From Enterococcus wangshanyuanii (GTDB lineage: Bacteria; Bacillota; Bacilli; Lactobacillales; Enterococcaceae), in NCBI RefSeq assembly GCF_002197645.1, contig NZ_CP021874.1, positions 3,224,001 to 3,288,000 on the forward strand: a DNA stretch of 64,000 bases, in the 5' to 3' direction. The notes beneath the pieces are model-generated. The model made no database searches. It worked only from the letters and a program-made list of their open reading frames with translations, and was not told where the DNA came from. Position numbers and translations under genes: made by a program. Positions 1-9,394 of the stretch are shown here, piece by piece. The number at the start of each line of letters is the position of its first letter. Position 1 is the stretch's first letter.

Positions 1-594
1 GAAAAGCAAAGAGTCAAGGCTTTTTCAAAGCAACAACAGAAAATGATCAAAGCGGCAATAGTAAAAGAAGAAAGATACCTACCTATCCTTATTGCGCTAG
101 AAACAGGAATGCGTATTGGTGAAATCAGTGCACTACAATGGACGGATATTAATTTTTCTGAAAAGACGATCCATATTCAACGAACGTTGCAACGTTTGCA
201 AATTGGTGTAGGAAAAACGGCTTTAGTTGAAGGAACACCAAAAACTTTTCAATCAGAAAGGATTTTACCACTATCAAACCAACTGAAAGAATACTTAATA
301 GAAGTGAAAAAGACATCACATAGTCCATATGTTGTTGGCATAAAAGATTCATGTACTGAACCAAGGACGATTACTTATCGCTTCAAAAAGTTACAAGAGG
401 AACTTCAAATTACTCCTTTGCCATTCCATTCCTTGCGTCATACTTTTGCTACCCGGTGTTTGGAACTAGGAGTAAACATTGCTACGATAAGTTCAATACT
501 TGGACATACCTCTACAAAAATGACTTTGGATGTCTATACGAGCTCATTTATGCAAGATGAGCGTAAAGCTATGGAAAAAATAGCAGCAATTTAA
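1..594 (+). CDS. Tyrosine recombinase (phage/ICE-type integrase), 3' part
   Basis: C-terminal catalytic part of a tyrosine site-specific recombinase; the frame is open to the window edge, so the N-terminal DNA-binding domain lies outside. The visible 197 residues hold the catalytic set: first Arg in ETGMRIGEISALQW, a beta-hairpin Lys candidate in TPKTFQSER, the H-x-x-R box in HSLRHTFATRC, the late His in LGHTSTKMT and the Tyr nucleophile in DVYTS. The catalytic domain therefore looks intact. Such enzymes integrate and excise prophages, ICEs and islands, and usually sit at one end of the element. A hairpin terminator follows directly. An attachment site would be expected beside the gene, but I cannot identify a duplicated core from one end only. 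Confidence 0.9.
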   Translation, partial: EKQRVKAFSKQQQKMIKAAIVKEERYLPILIALETGMRIGEISALQWTDINFSEKTIHIQRTLQRLQIGVGKTALVEGTPKTFQSERILPLSNQLKEYLIEVKKTSHSPYVVGIKDSCTEPRTITYRFKKLQEELQITPLPFHSLRHTFATRCLELGVNIATISSILGHTSTKMTLDVYTSSFMQDERKAMEKIAAI

Positions 595-602
595 TGAATA
601 AT

Positions 603-647
603 AAATGTTGAGGACACCTCTAATCCAGGTACATTCTCAACATTTTT
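603..647 (+). terminator. Terminator after the integrase
   Basis: Inverted repeat ATGTTGAG (605-612) and CTCAACAT (636-643), extended by A-T pairs, followed by a T run. It ends the integrase transcript. Confidence 0.75.
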
Positions 648-897
648 TTGTTCTAAGCGTTATTTTATACCCGTCAACTAAGCCGTCATGGATTGAATAA
701 AGCACAAAGAGCAAGCTAAAAAAACTTCTTTCTTGTTCCTACAAAAAAGAAGAAATGAAAAACGAACTGGATACGTCCTGATCTATTTATGTTCTGTACT
801 TTATTATATGGATTTTTTTGGTCGTGTCCATTATTTTACTTTGAGTGGATACTAATTGATTTTGGTATTTAAAAAAATATTTTGGAGGTATTGGTTA
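648..897. other. Intergenic stretch between integrase and surface-protein gene
   Basis: AT-rich, with no convincing ORF. It must hold the promoter of the surface-protein gene and could hold the element's attachment site, but I can point to neither with confidence. A weak hairpin around 730-760 (TTCTTT against AAAGAA) is visible. Confidence 0.4.
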
Positions 898-3800
898 ATG
901 AAGAGCAACAAGAATTTCAGAAAAGACGATTTAAGTCCTGAAAGCAACACAAAAAAAATCTACAAGATGTACAAGAGAAAAAAACAATGGGTAGTAGCAC
1001 CGGTTGTATTAGGATTATTACTTAATGCATTGAGTCCAGCTGCAGCTTTAGCTGTAACTGATTCAGAGCAGACGGATGCTGTGACAGCACAAGCAAGAGC
1101 TGTGGATAATGAGCTTTTAGAATTAATTGAACAGGCAACTACAAATATCAATGCATTAGTTTCACTAACTTCAGAAGCAAAAGCAACGTATGTAGCAGCA
1201 GTGCAGGAATCAGATACGAAAGAAAAAGTTGAAGAACAGTTATTGAACGCATATAAAGAAGATGTTGCAGAAGCTTTAAAAGCTGTAGACACTTTTTATG
1301 TTAGTAAAATTGATGGTCTAACTTCATTATCGACAGACCAAAAAGAAGCTGCCAAAAATGCTATTAGTGCAGCGTTAGCATTTGACTCATTAAAAAATGC
1401 TTTCAATGCAATGAGTGATTCAACAACATACAGTACTTTTAAAGCAGCATTTGATAAACAACTAGCTAAAAACAAAGAAGCTGCTGATATTTTGGTAAAA
1501 GAGAATGTCGAACTAGATGCTGCACTTGCAGATCTTCCAAAATATAAAGCAGAGCAAAAAGCTGTGATCAATGGCTTGAGTCAATTCCAAGAAATTGAAA
1601 AGCAAAATCTTTATATAGAAATTGACAAAGCCGCAGATAAAAGTGCGATTGATGGGATTATAACTGATGCAAAAGCTGAAAATAAAACAAGATTAGCAAC
1701 TGCGGTGGCAGCTAAGGTGGCTGAATTGAAAGTTGAAACAGCTAAACTAGCTGAGTTGAATTCATCAAAACAAACTGAACTTAATGCAAAAATCGATGAA
1801 GTAGCAGGATCCAATGACGATGCTGCATTAGCTAAATTAAATACTTTAGCGGGCGAGATTGAACAAGCGATTGCAGAAGCAACGGCGAATGATGAATTAG
1901 CTAAATTGAATGCAGCAAAATCTGAACTTAAAGCTAAAATTGCAAATGATAAAGCGGAAAACCAACAGATTACAGATGCCGATGTAAGTGCATTTAATAG
2001 TAGAGTGAATTCAGCAAAAACACTTGAAGCTGTTGCGGTGGTAAAAGCAGATTGGCTATCATTTGTGGCTGCAGCTACTATTAAAGGAAAAGAGCTTGAT
2101 GAGGCTAAAAGTGGGGCAACTACATTGATCGGAGGTCTGCCAACGATCGATGCAACCTTAAAAGCAAATTATTTAAAAGATGTCGAGTTGGCTCAAACAT
2201 CGGAAGAAGTTGCTGCTATTGTTACATCAGCACAAGCCGAGGAACGTAAAGCTGTTGAAAAAAATGCAGCTGAATTAAAAGCGATCAAAGATCAAGCAAT
2301 CAAAGAAATTAACGCACTTACTAATTTATCAAAAGTTGAAAAGAAAGCAAAAACGGATGCAGTAGAAGCAACAAATGATAAAAACGAAATAGCTGATTTA
2401 GTAAGAACAGCTAAAGAGGCAGATGCAGCTAGAGCATTAACTGCAGAAAAAGAGGCTGCAAAAGGAAAAGTAGAAGCTTTAGAGTACTTATCTGACGGAG
2501 CAAAAGCTATCGCTAAAACAGCTATTGATGCTGCAGCAGATTCAGCAGCAATCACAGCATTGTTGAATCAAGCCATTTATGACGATTATAAAGCAGGAGT
2601 TGCCAATGCAGAGGTTGAGTTGGATGAAGCGAAAACAATCGCTAAAGAAGCAATCAATAAATTGGAAAACTTAACTGCTACTCAAAGAGATGCTGCCCTT
2701 AAAGATATTGCCAAAGCAACAAATAAAACGGCAGTAACAAATGTGTTGGATGTAGCCAAGACTATGGATCAAGAAAATGCGAATGCGAATGAAGCTGCAA
2801 AGCTTCTTGAAAAAGAAAAAGCAGATGCAAAAGCAGAAATTGATGCGTTGCCTTATTTAACACAAGAAATGAAAAATGGTTACAAAGCGGAAGTAACAAA
2901 TGCTAAAGATTCTGCTGCTGTCAATGAAGTATTGAGCAGAGCAAATACTGAAAATACAACTATTGAAACAGAAAAAGCAGCATTTGAAGCGGCAAAAAAA
3001 GCGCTTGTGGATCGAATCAATAACTCAGCTGAATTAACTGCCGAAGATAAAAAATCCTTGATTTCTGAAGCGATTGACTGTAAAACAAACGCTGAGGTTG
3101 CTGATCTTACAATAAAAGTAGAACAATTGATTGCAGATCGCTCAGTTGAAAATGCGGCTGAATCAGTAGCAAAAACCGTTATCAAAAATCAAATCGATAC
3201 ATTGGATCAATTGTCTGCTGCTCAGAAGTCAGCATACAAAAACCGTGTAGAGGCGCTTGAGAAAAAGGCAGATATGGTTGCAGTCTACAACGAAGCGAAG
3301 GCTGAAAACAATAGAGTAGCCGATAAAGCAACTGTCAATAATATCACTAAGCTAATTGCTTCTGGTTCTTTTGTAGAAGCGCAAAAAGAGATCAATAAAT
3401 TAAGAACAGACAGTACTCGTAAAGAATACCAAACGAAATTGGATGAAAGTATTGCTCTAGCAACGGCTAAAGCTGAAGCGAACAAGCAAATCGATACTTT
3501 AGGAAACTTAAGTGCAGAAGAGAAAACTGCAGCTAAAGAAAAGATTTCTAAATTGACAACAAAAGCAGCGGTAGAAAAAGCTGTAGCTGAACTAGTCAAA
3601 GCAGATAATCTTGCACATGACAAGGATTTGATCGATATGGCTACTCTTCAAATCAAAGCAAAAGAATTTGAAGCAGCTGCAAAAACAATTGAAAGAATCC
3701 GTGATGCTGAAACAAAAGCTAAGCTACAAAAGCAATTAGAAGATGCACAAAAAGTAGCACCGACTATCAAAGGAACGGGTCATGTAAGTAAGATTGGTTG

Positions 3801-4194
3801 GCAAAAAACAGTTGATATGAATGAAATTATTGGTACAACTGGTAGAAAACTTGCGCTTGAAGCAGTGAAAATCAATTTGGCAGATGTTGAAATGCCAGAG
3901 GATGCGAAGAAACTTGAAGGCGGTATTGAATATCGTGCGCATGTTCGCAACATCGGATGGCAAAAGTATGTTTCAAACGGAGAGATGGCTGGAACAACAG
4001 GAAAATCATTACAAATGGAAGCTATTCAAATCAAATTGACAGGTGAATTAGCAGAAAAATATAATGTTGAATACCGTGCACATGTGAAAGACATTGGTTG
4101 GCAAAAATATGTTTCCAATGGAGCTGTGGCTGGAACAACAGGCAAATCACTACGAATGGAAGCTGTCCAAATCCGTTTAGTAGAGAAAAAATAG
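898..4194 (+). CDS. Large secreted surface protein: KxYKxGKxW-like signal, GA-type modules, three ChW repeats
   Basis: A 1098-residue exported protein. The start at 898 is chosen because GGAGG at 884-888 precedes it; an in-frame TTG at 856 lacks this. The N-terminus (KIYKMYKRKKQWVVAPVV) resembles the KxYKxGKxW signal family and is followed by a hydrophobic core ending near AAALAVTD. Residues about 60-950 are Lys/Ala/Glu-rich helical repeats with the recurring pattern I-x-x-L-x-x-L-(S/T)-x-x-x-K, typical of GA/FIVAR-type three-helix modules; I count roughly ten. The last 140 residues hold three ChW repeats, each with GWQK and a GTTGKSL-like motif. No LPxTG sorting signal is present, so attachment is probably non-covalent through the ChW part. 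GA modules in other species bind serum albumin; ligand binding here is inference. It lies next to an integrase and may be cargo. Confidence 0.85.
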   Translation: MKSNKNFRKDDLSPESNTKKIYKMYKRKKQWVVAPVVLGLLLNALSPAAALAVTDSEQTDAVTAQARAVDNELLELIEQATTNINALVSLTSEAKATYVAAVQESDTKEKVEEQLLNAYKEDVAEALKAVDTFYVSKIDGLTSLSTDQKEAAKNAISAALAFDSLKNAFNAMSDSTTYSTFKAAFDKQLAKNKEAADILVKENVELDAALADLPKYKAEQKAVINGLSQFQEIEKQNLYIEIDKAADKSAIDGIITDAKAENKTRLATAVAAKVAELKVETAKLAELNSSKQTELNAKIDEVAGSNDDAALAKLNTLAGEIEQAIAEATANDELAKLNAAKSELKAKIANDKAENQQITDADVSAFNSRVNSAKTLEAVAVVKADWLSFVAAATIKGKELDEAKSGATTLIGGLPTIDATLKANYLKDVELAQTSEEVAAIVTSAQAEERKAVEKNAAELKAIKDQAIKEINALTNLSKVEKKAKTDAVEATNDKNEIADLVRTAKEADAARALTAEKEAAKGKVEALEYLSDGAKAIAKTAIDAAADSAAITALLNQAIYDDYKAGVANAEVELDEAKTIAKEAINKLENLTATQRDAALKDIAKATNKTAVTNVLDVAKTMDQENANANEAAKLLEKEKADAKAEIDALPYLTQEMKNGYKAEVTNAKDSAAVNEVLSRANTENTTIETEKAAFEAAKKALVDRINNSAELTAEDKKSLISEAIDCKTNAEVADLTIKVEQLIADRSVENAAESVAKTVIKNQIDTLDQLSAAQKSAYKNRVEALEKKADMVAVYNEAKAENNRVADKATVNNITKLIASGSFVEAQKEINKLRTDSTRKEYQTKLDESIALATAKAEANKQIDTLGNLSAEEKTAAKEKISKLTTKAAVEKAVAELVKADNLAHDKDLIDMATLQIKAKEFEAAAKTIERIRDAETKAKLQKQLEDAQKVAPTIKGTGHVSKIGWQKTVDMNEIIGTTGRKLALEAVKINLADVEMPEDAKKLEGGIEYRAHVRNIGWQKYVSNGEMAGTTGKSLQMEAIQIKLTGELAEKYNVEYRAHVKDIGWQKYVSNGAVAGTTGKSLRMEAVQIRLVEKK

Positions 4195-4254
4195 CTCTCA
4201 ATAATTCAAAATCGACCTTTTAAAGCCCTTGCTTAAATACAATAGTTAGACGCT

Positions 4255-4304
4255 AAATGACACAACATCTAGAGTGATTTCTAGTTGTTGTGTCATTTTA
4301 TAAT
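4255..4304 (+). terminator. Terminator after the surface-protein gene
   Basis: Perfect 12-bp inverted repeat AAATGACACAAC (4255-4266) and GTTGTGTCATTT (4287-4298), with further inner pairing (TCTAGA/TTCTAG). It could work in both directions. Confidence 0.8.
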
Positions 4305-4481
4305 TAAATGGGCTTGAAACATGTTTTTTGTGTGCTATAAACTGTTTTATCTCTATAGATCTGTTATATAAAATATCGTTTTTTATTACAAATTGTGGAT
4401 TTTGTAAGCAAATATATGTAATTTTATAATTGAGAATGATAGACTGTTTTTGAAAGCACTTAAATAGAAAAGGGGAAGAAA

Positions 4482-5495
4482 ATGTATTATGTAGTGATGT
4501 CCTCTCACGATATTCGTCGAAACTTAGCGACAGAGCAATATATATTGAATCAAAAAGACTTTGACGAAGCAGTGATTTTATTTTATATTCAAAAACCATG
4601 TGTAATTGTCGGACGAAATCAAAATGTTCGAGCAGAAGTCGATTTAAAATATGCTGAAGCAAATAATATTACGATCACACGCAGACTATCCGGTGGCGGT
4701 GCTGTGTATGACGATTTGGGTAATCTTAGTTTTAGCTTTGTTGTAAATGCAGAACATGAAGCATTCGGCGATTTTAAACGATTTACAGAACCGTTGATCA
4801 CTGCTTTACATGAGATGGGAGCTGTTGGCGCTGAAATCAGTGGACGCAATGACTTGTTGATCGATGGTAAGAAGTTTTCTGGTAACGCGATGTACACGAA
4901 AAATAAAAAGATGTATTCTCATGGAACACTGATGTTTGACGTCAAACTTGATGAAGTGGGTCGTGTATTGACTGTATCCGAAAAGAAGCTAGCATCAAAA
5001 GGCACAAAATCTGTAAGAAGCCGTGTAACGAATCTCAAACCATTTTTATCAAAGGAATATCAAACACTTACTACAGAAGAGTTTCGAGATCAATTACTAT
5101 TACGTCTATTCGAAGTAGATACCTTGGAAGCAATCAAAGACTATGAATATTTGCTGACACAAAAAGATGAAGCTGCAATCGATCAACTTGTCGCAGATAT
5201 CTATGCAAATGACGAATGGATTTTTGGTGAGGAGCCTAAATTTACCATCAAACGTGAAGAAAAATTCAAAGGTGGACTCATGGAAGCCAATATTTCTGTA
5301 GAAAAAGGGCGGATAGCAGCTATTACGATCTATGGTGATTATTTTAGCCAAAAAGATACTAAGGATCTAGAAACACTGTTAGTTGGTTGTGAATATAAGA
5401 GTGAAGCAATCGAGCAAAGACTAAAGCCAATTTTGATCGACGAGTATTTTAATCATGTAACGAAAGCGGAATTTATCCAGCTCTTGGTAGATTAA
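4482..5495 (+). CDS. lplA: Lipoate-protein ligase A
   Basis: Cytoplasmic enzyme that activates free lipoate with ATP and transfers it to the lipoyl domains of 2-oxoacid dehydrogenases and GcvH. Its 337 residues match the usual two-domain length. Family hallmarks are visible: GRNQN near residue 45, the [12 protein letters not shown] lipoyl-adenylate loop near 67-80, NLSFSF, and [17 protein letters not shown] around 125-140 with the catalytic Lys. The C-terminal accessory domain (about 250-337) is present. SD GGGGA precedes the ATG. The gene is only 15 bp upstream of an NlpA/MetQ-type ABC importer and appears co-transcribed with it, suggesting the importer may carry lipoate or a related compound; that link is inference. 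Confidence 0.93.
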   Translation: MYYVVMSSHDIRRNLATEQYILNQKDFDEAVILFYIQKPCVIVGRNQNVRAEVDLKYAEANNITITRRLSGGGAVYDDLGNLSFSFVVNAEHEAFGDFKRFTEPLITALHEMGAVGAEISGRNDLLIDGKKFSGNAMYTKNKKMYSHGTLMFDVKLDEVGRVLTVSEKKLASKGTKSVRSRVTNLKPFLSKEYQTLTTEEFRDQLLLRLFEVDTLEAIKDYEYLLTQKDEAAIDQLVADIYANDEWIFGEEPKFTIKREEKFKGGLMEANISVEKGRIAAITIYGDYFSQKDTKDLETLLVGCEYKSEAIEQRLKPILIDEYFNHVTKAEFIQLLVD

Positions 5496-5510
5496 TCAGG
5501 AGGAAGTAAA

Positions 5511-6242
5511 ATGATAACATTTGAACGAGTATCAAAACATTACCACCATAACGGCATGGTGATTTCTGCGTTAAAAGACATTACCTTGCAAATTAATGAT
5601 CATGAAATATTTGGCGTAATTGGTGAAAGTGGTTCAGGGAAATCGACCCTACTGCGAATGATCAACACATTGGAACTACCTGATCATGGACAAATCAAAG
5701 TTGCCGATCATGATATTGAAACGTTTAGCGAAGTAGAACAACGAAGAAGTCGTAAAAACATTGGAATGATTTTTCAACAGTTCAATTTGCTCCACAACCA
5801 AACGGTTAAAGAAAATGTGGGCTTACCATTACGATTAAATAGAACGTATGATGAGCCTAAAATTCAGAAAGTTCTTGAATTTGTTCGTTTAGAAGACAAA
5901 ATAAATCATTATCCCAAGCAGCTCAGCGGTGGCGAAAAACAACGTGTTGGTATCGCACGTGCGCTGATCAATGAACCGGAGGTATTACTTTGTGATGAAC
6001 CGACTTCTGCTTTAGATGGTCAAAATGCTTCTGACGTTATGGAACTGTTGAGAGAGATCAATCAAACGTTCGGTACAACAATGGTCGTTGTCAGTCATGA
6101 ATTAAATTTGATCAAATATTTATGTGATCGAGTGGCTATATTGGATAAAGGGCAAGTGCAAGAGATAATCACGGTACCAAAAAAAGAACAGCAGCCAACC
6201 TTTGAAAATTATTATGAACGTATTCGGGAGAGCTTAACATGA
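5511..6242 (+). CDS. ABC importer ATPase, MetN-like (short form)
   Basis: ATP-binding subunit of a methionine-uptake-transporter (MUT) family importer. Motifs in order: Walker A GESGSGKST, signature LSGGEKQR, Walker B LLCDEPTSALD and H-loop VVSHE. At 243 residues it lacks the roughly 100-residue C-terminal regulatory NIL domain that lets classical MetN sense methionine, so substrate feedback of that kind is absent. Its stop codon overlaps the permease start (ATGA). It lies between lplA and the MetI/MetQ-like genes. The substrate may be methionine or something linked to lipoate metabolism; sequence alone cannot decide. Confidence 0.88.
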   Translation: MITFERVSKHYHHNGMVISALKDITLQINDHEIFGVIGESGSGKSTLLRMINTLELPDHGQIKVADHDIETFSEVEQRRSRKNIGMIFQQFNLLHNQTVKENVGLPLRLNRTYDEPKIQKVLEFVRLEDKINHYPKQLSGGEKQRVGIARALINEPEVLLCDEPTSALDGQNASDVMELLREINQTFGTTMVVVSHELNLIKYLCDRVAILDKGQVQEIITVPKKEQQPTFENYYERIRESLT

Positions 6243-6913
6243 TGACAGAATACTTAGAAAAAATCAGCTATTATCTTCCTGAAATGTCACAAGCATTATC
6301 AGAGAGTGGAATCATGCTTGTGATATCCATTGCCGCAGCAATTATTGTTGGTTTGCCATTAGGGACGTATGTCTATTTAGTCAAGCAACAGCCAACGAGA
6401 TCAAATCGAGTTATGGGTATATTCTTAAATGGCTATATCAATATTGTACGTTCATTTCCATTTTTATTATTCGTTGTGGCGTTGATTCCTGTGACACGCT
6501 TAGTGTTAGGAACGGCTTTTGGAACCTACGCGGCAGCTTTCCCCCTAAGTTTTGTGGCAGTGGCGATTTATGCGCGATTGGTGGAACAGGTGTTGCTGGA
6601 AGTGCCTACGGATATTTTAGAATTAGCTCAGGCTTTAGGCAGTACCAGACCTCAGTTGATTTTCCGTTTTTTATATGTAGAAGCGCGTTCAGGTTTAGTG
6701 TTGGCCTTGACCTCAGTTATAATCAGTATGGTTTCCTATTCAACAGTGATGGGTGTGATCGGTGGCGGTGGAATCGGTGATTTTGCTCTAAGATACGGAT
6801 ATCAGCGTTACGAATATGCGGTAATGTACACAGCGATCGTTTTAATGATTCTATTTGTTAGTTTGATTCAAATTAGCGGCAGTTGGGTCGCGAAACGAAT
6901 AAATAAAAAATAA
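6239..6913 (+). CDS. ABC importer permease, MetI-like
   Basis: Integral membrane permease of 224 residues with about five hydrophobic segments and the EAA-type coupling loop (ILELAQALGSTRPQLIFRF, around residue 125-145), the usual MetI size and form. Two adjacent ATG codons (6239 and 6242) overlap the stop of the ATPase gene, so translation is coupled. It forms the transport channel for the NlpA-type lipoprotein encoded 16 bp downstream. Confidence 0.9.
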   Translation: MMTEYLEKISYYLPEMSQALSESGIMLVISIAAAIIVGLPLGTYVYLVKQQPTRSNRVMGIFLNGYINIVRSFPFLLFVVALIPVTRLVLGTAFGTYAAAFPLSFVAVAIYARLVEQVLLEVPTDILELAQALGSTRPQLIFRFLYVEARSGLVLALTSVIISMVSYSTVMGVIGGGGIGDFALRYGYQRYEYAVMYTAIVLMILFVSLIQISGSWVAKRINKK

Positions 6914-6929
6914 GTGATAGGAGCGAATT

Positions 6930-7751
6930 ATGAAGAAAAAGTTATGGATCAGTTTGTTAGTAGTTGCGGGATTGGTAATAGTCGGATGTGGTGGACAAAA
7001 GAAAGACGCAAATTCAACGGAAAAAGAAGATAAAGTCATCAAAGTCGCTTCACACATTCCCTCTACCGTTGAAGTCGTTGAATTAGCAGGAAAAAATATT
7101 GAAGATGGGTATAAAGTAGAGTTGGTGCAAGTGAACGATAATATTCAGTATAACGAGTTGCTGAATGCTAAAGAAATCGATGCAAACTTTGCCCAGCACG
7201 AACCGTTTATGCAAAAATTCAATGAAGAAAAAGATGGAAATTTAGTTGTCGTTCAAAAAATTTATAATGCAAAAGTTGGTTTTTATTCTAAAGAGTATAA
7301 AGATATTGCAGACTTGCCGCAAGGAGCCAAAATTGCTTTACCAAGTGATGTGTCCAATGAAGGTCGTGCATTGGCAATTTTGGATGAGGCTGGCTTGATC
7401 AAATTAAAGGATGGCGTAGGCTTCAATGGAACGATCAAAGATATTGTTGAAAATCCTAAAAAGTTTGAATGGGTATCTGTGGATTTGTTGAATTTAGCAG
7501 AAGCTTATAATGAAAAAGATATTGCCATGGTCTATAATTACCCAACATATATTGCGAAGATCGGTTTAACACCAAAAGATGCGATTTTACTAGAGGAAAA
7601 AGTCGATGAACGTTTTGCGATCAGTTTGGTCGCACGTGAAGACAACAAAGATTCAGATGAAATCAAAGCATTGAAAAAAGCTATGACCAGTGACAAAGTC
7701 AGAGAGCTTTTAGAAACAAAATATAGTGAGACATTGACACCGGCATTCTAG
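6930..7751 (+). CDS. NlpA/MetQ-family substrate-binding lipoprotein
   Basis: Extracellular lipid-anchored solute-binding protein of 273 residues. Signal peptide with lipobox VIVGC (Cys about residue 20), then the NlpA fold: KVASHIPSTVEVVE, IDANFAQHEPFMQKFN, ALPSDVSNEGRAL. It delivers substrate to the MetI-like permease. The family binds methionine, its derivatives or short peptides. Location behind lplA raises the possibility of lipoate, lipoyl-lysine or another ligand; no S-box, T-box or other methionine riboswitch is visible before the operon, which weakens a plain methionine reading. A strong terminator follows directly. Confidence 0.9.
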   Translation: MKKKLWISLLVVAGLVIVGCGGQKKDANSTEKEDKVIKVASHIPSTVEVVELAGKNIEDGYKVELVQVNDNIQYNELLNAKEIDANFAQHEPFMQKFNEEKDGNLVVVQKIYNAKVGFYSKEYKDIADLPQGAKIALPSDVSNEGRALAILDEAGLIKLKDGVGFNGTIKDIVENPKKFEWVSVDLLNLAEAYNEKDIAMVYNYPTYIAKIGLTPKDAILLEEKVDERFAISLVAREDNKDSDEIKALKKAMTSDKVRELLETKYSETLTPAF

Positions 7752-7800
7752 AAAAAAAGGTTGTGGTATCGCTCGAAGAGCAATACCACAACCTTTTTCT
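7752..7800. terminator. Terminator between the convergent metQ-like and coiled-coil genes
   Basis: Long hairpin AAAAGGTTGTGGTAT against ATACCACAACCTTTTT around a short loop, with A and T tracts on the two sides. It probably ends transcripts from both directions. Confidence 0.85.
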
Positions 7801-7802
7801 TA

Positions 7803-7985
7803 CTAACCCATGATGTTATTATTTTCTGCTGCTAATTCTATTTCTTTTGCATAATGACTCATGCTCAACTGGTAATTATCCATAGAAGTCAAGTCATGTT
7901 CGATATGGCTCAAACGTTTATTTAATTCATTGATTTTTATAAGAGTTTGTTCTAACACTTCAAGCATACGTTCATCTGTACTCAT
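7803..7985 (-). CDS. Small coiled-coil protein, function unknown
   Basis: A 60-residue soluble protein rich in Leu, Glu and Ile in heptad-like spacing (MLEVLEQTLIKINELNKRL), with no membrane segment or signal. The start at 7985 is chosen because GGAGG lies 7 bp before it; the ATG two codons upstream would leave only 1 bp. It follows the MFS gene by 18 bp and is almost certainly co-transcribed. I do not recognise the family. From memory, E. faecalis has an MFS/small-gene pair in the Ers regulon (EF0082-EF0083), which may be the counterpart. Confidence 0.7.
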   Translation of the reverse strand: MSTDERMLEVLEQTLIKINELNKRLSHIEHDLTSMDNYQLSMSHYAKEIELAAENNNIMG

Positions 7986-8003
7986 GATCATTCCTCCAAA
8001 ATA

Positions 8004-9224
8004 TTATTGTTCTTCTAGTTTTTTAATTGGGTTCATCGTATAATCAACTGCTTTTGACCGATAAAATAGTGCGTAAAGAATCGTGCAAGCAACAGGAATC
8101 ATCGCTGCTGTAAAATACATTTCCTGAAATGTCAGAAAGCTTCGTAATTCTCCCAAAATATAAGGTCCGACACCTAAGCCCAGATCCAAGCCAATAAAAT
8201 AAGTCGACAAAGCAATCCCGATACGATGACTGGTTGGGCTAGCTTTTAAACAAATTGCTTGTCCATTAGACATAAACGTACCGTAGCCTAAACCAATCAA
8301 TCCGCCAGAGACGAATAGCATCCAGCTACTTGTCGTTATACTCAAGAAAAGTAAACCCCCCGTTAAGAATATGAAGCTAGGGTACATCACCGCATTTTCA
8401 CCACGAGCATCAAAAATACGGCCGGAGAGTGGACGTGTTGCTGTGATTACTAACGCATACACGACGAAGAAGAAAGAACTGGCACTCACAAGGTCGATCG
8501 CTTTTGCATAGGATGAAAGAAAAGAAAGAACGCTAGAATAAGATAAGCCCATTAGAAAACCAATAAATGAAATAAATAGAACTTTCTTTTCGATAAAGCT
8601 ATCCCAGCTCCAGCGTGATAAACTTGCCCGATGTTCAGGCGTCAACTGAATATTTTTGACTGGGAAAATAAAACAGGCGATCGTAGTCAGTAAAATCAGA
8701 ATGATTGAAAATAGAATGATAAAATAGAAGTTCATCGTATTTAGCAAGACCATCCCGATAAATGGTCCAATGGCAGCAGCTAAACTTGTGCTTAAGCCAT
8801 AATAATTGATTCCTTCACCATGTCTAGATTTAGGAATATACGCTGTAACGATCGCATTCGTTGCGGTAGAAACAGCACCATAGCCAAAGCCATTTAGCAG
8901 ACGAACGAAATAAAGAACACCAATACTTGGAATATACAAGTAAGCGATCGTTGTTACGAGATAAAATAAGGCACCGTATCGTAGGACAGCCTTTCTGCCG
9001 ATCAATTCTAAGGTTTTCCCCATGAATAGCCGAGCGATCAAAGTCCCGATGATATAAATACCTGATGCGAGACCTGCTTGTCCCAATGTAGCATGCAAAG
9101 TATCTTGCGCGATAACTGCGATGATCACCATCAGTAAATAATAAACTAAATAAACGATGAAATTGATCAAGGTGATACTAATGAAGCCTTTGTTGAATAA
9201 TTTTTCTTTTGATTGTTCCGACAT
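8004..9224 (-). CDS. Major facilitator superfamily transporter
   Basis: Membrane transporter of 406 residues with 12 predicted hydrophobic segments. The MFS loop-2/3 signature region is visible in ARLFMGKTLELIGRKAVLRYG (about residues 63-85), and a second-half equivalent in RPLSGRIFDARGENAV. It resembles drug-efflux or metabolite-export MFS proteins; the substrate is unknown. It is transcribed divergently from the Crp/Fnr-type regulator, with a PrfA/Ers-like box in the shared 235-bp region, and a TATAGT -10-like element at 9301-9306 on its strand. Control by that regulator is a reasonable inference. Confidence 0.88.
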   Translation of the reverse strand: MSEQSKEKLFNKGFISITLINFIVYLVYYLLMVIIAVIAQDTLHATLGQAGLASGIYIIGTLIARLFMGKTLELIGRKAVLRYGALFYLVTTIAYLYIPSIGVLYFVRLLNGFGYGAVSTATNAIVTAYIPKSRHGEGINYYGLSTSLAAAIGPFIGMVLLNTMNFYFIILFSIILILLTTIACFIFPVKNIQLTPEHRASLSRWSWDSFIEKKVLFISFIGFLMGLSYSSVLSFLSSYAKAIDLVSASSFFFVVYALVITATRPLSGRIFDARGENAVMYPSFIFLTGGLLFLSITTSSWMLFVSGGLIGLGYGTFMSNGQAICLKASPTSHRIGIALSTYFIGLDLGLGVGPYILGELRSFLTFQEMYFTAAMIPVACTILYALFYRSKAVDYTMNPIKKLEEQ

Positions 9225-9380
9225 TTTCCGTAAATCCTTCTTTCTTTAATAGCTAAAAATGAAATTACAACTAATTTTCTGAAAGCTTTTTATAGGTGAT
9301 ACTATACAAAAAAAATAGAAGAAAAAAATGCGAGTTTGTAGATAAAAAACGTTTAACACATAAAAATACAACAAAAGTCA

Positions 9381-9394
9381 TTAACATTTGTTAT
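9381..9394. promoter_or_regulatory. PrfA/Ers-type operator box
   Basis: TTAACATTTGTTAT matches the PrfA consensus TTAACAnnTGTTAA at 11 of its 12 fixed positions, and the core resembles the Ers box AACATTTGTTG as I recall it. A -10-like TTAAAT (9417-9422) begins 22 bp after the box, the spacing usual for PrfA-activated promoters, so it fits autoregulation of the gene at 9460. The divergent MFS gene may also be controlled. Confidence 0.7.

Noticed and set aside
648..855. Attachment site of the integrase element
   Set aside because: Only one end of the element is visible, and no tRNA end or duplicated core can be shown.
960..3963. Several minus-strand open frames inside the surface-protein gene
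   Set aside because: They mirror the Ala/Lys-rich repeats of the real gene, lack SD sequences and have no protein-like features.
4431..4445. Fur-like half site TGAGAATGA before lplA
   Set aside because: Only the left half fits; the second half does not form the 7-1-7 dyad seen at 20460, and lplA has no iron link here.
4300..4481. Possible riboswitch (SAM, T-box) upstream of lplA and the MetNIQ-like genes
   Set aside because: No conserved riboswitch or T-box core sequences were recognised in the 180-bp leader.
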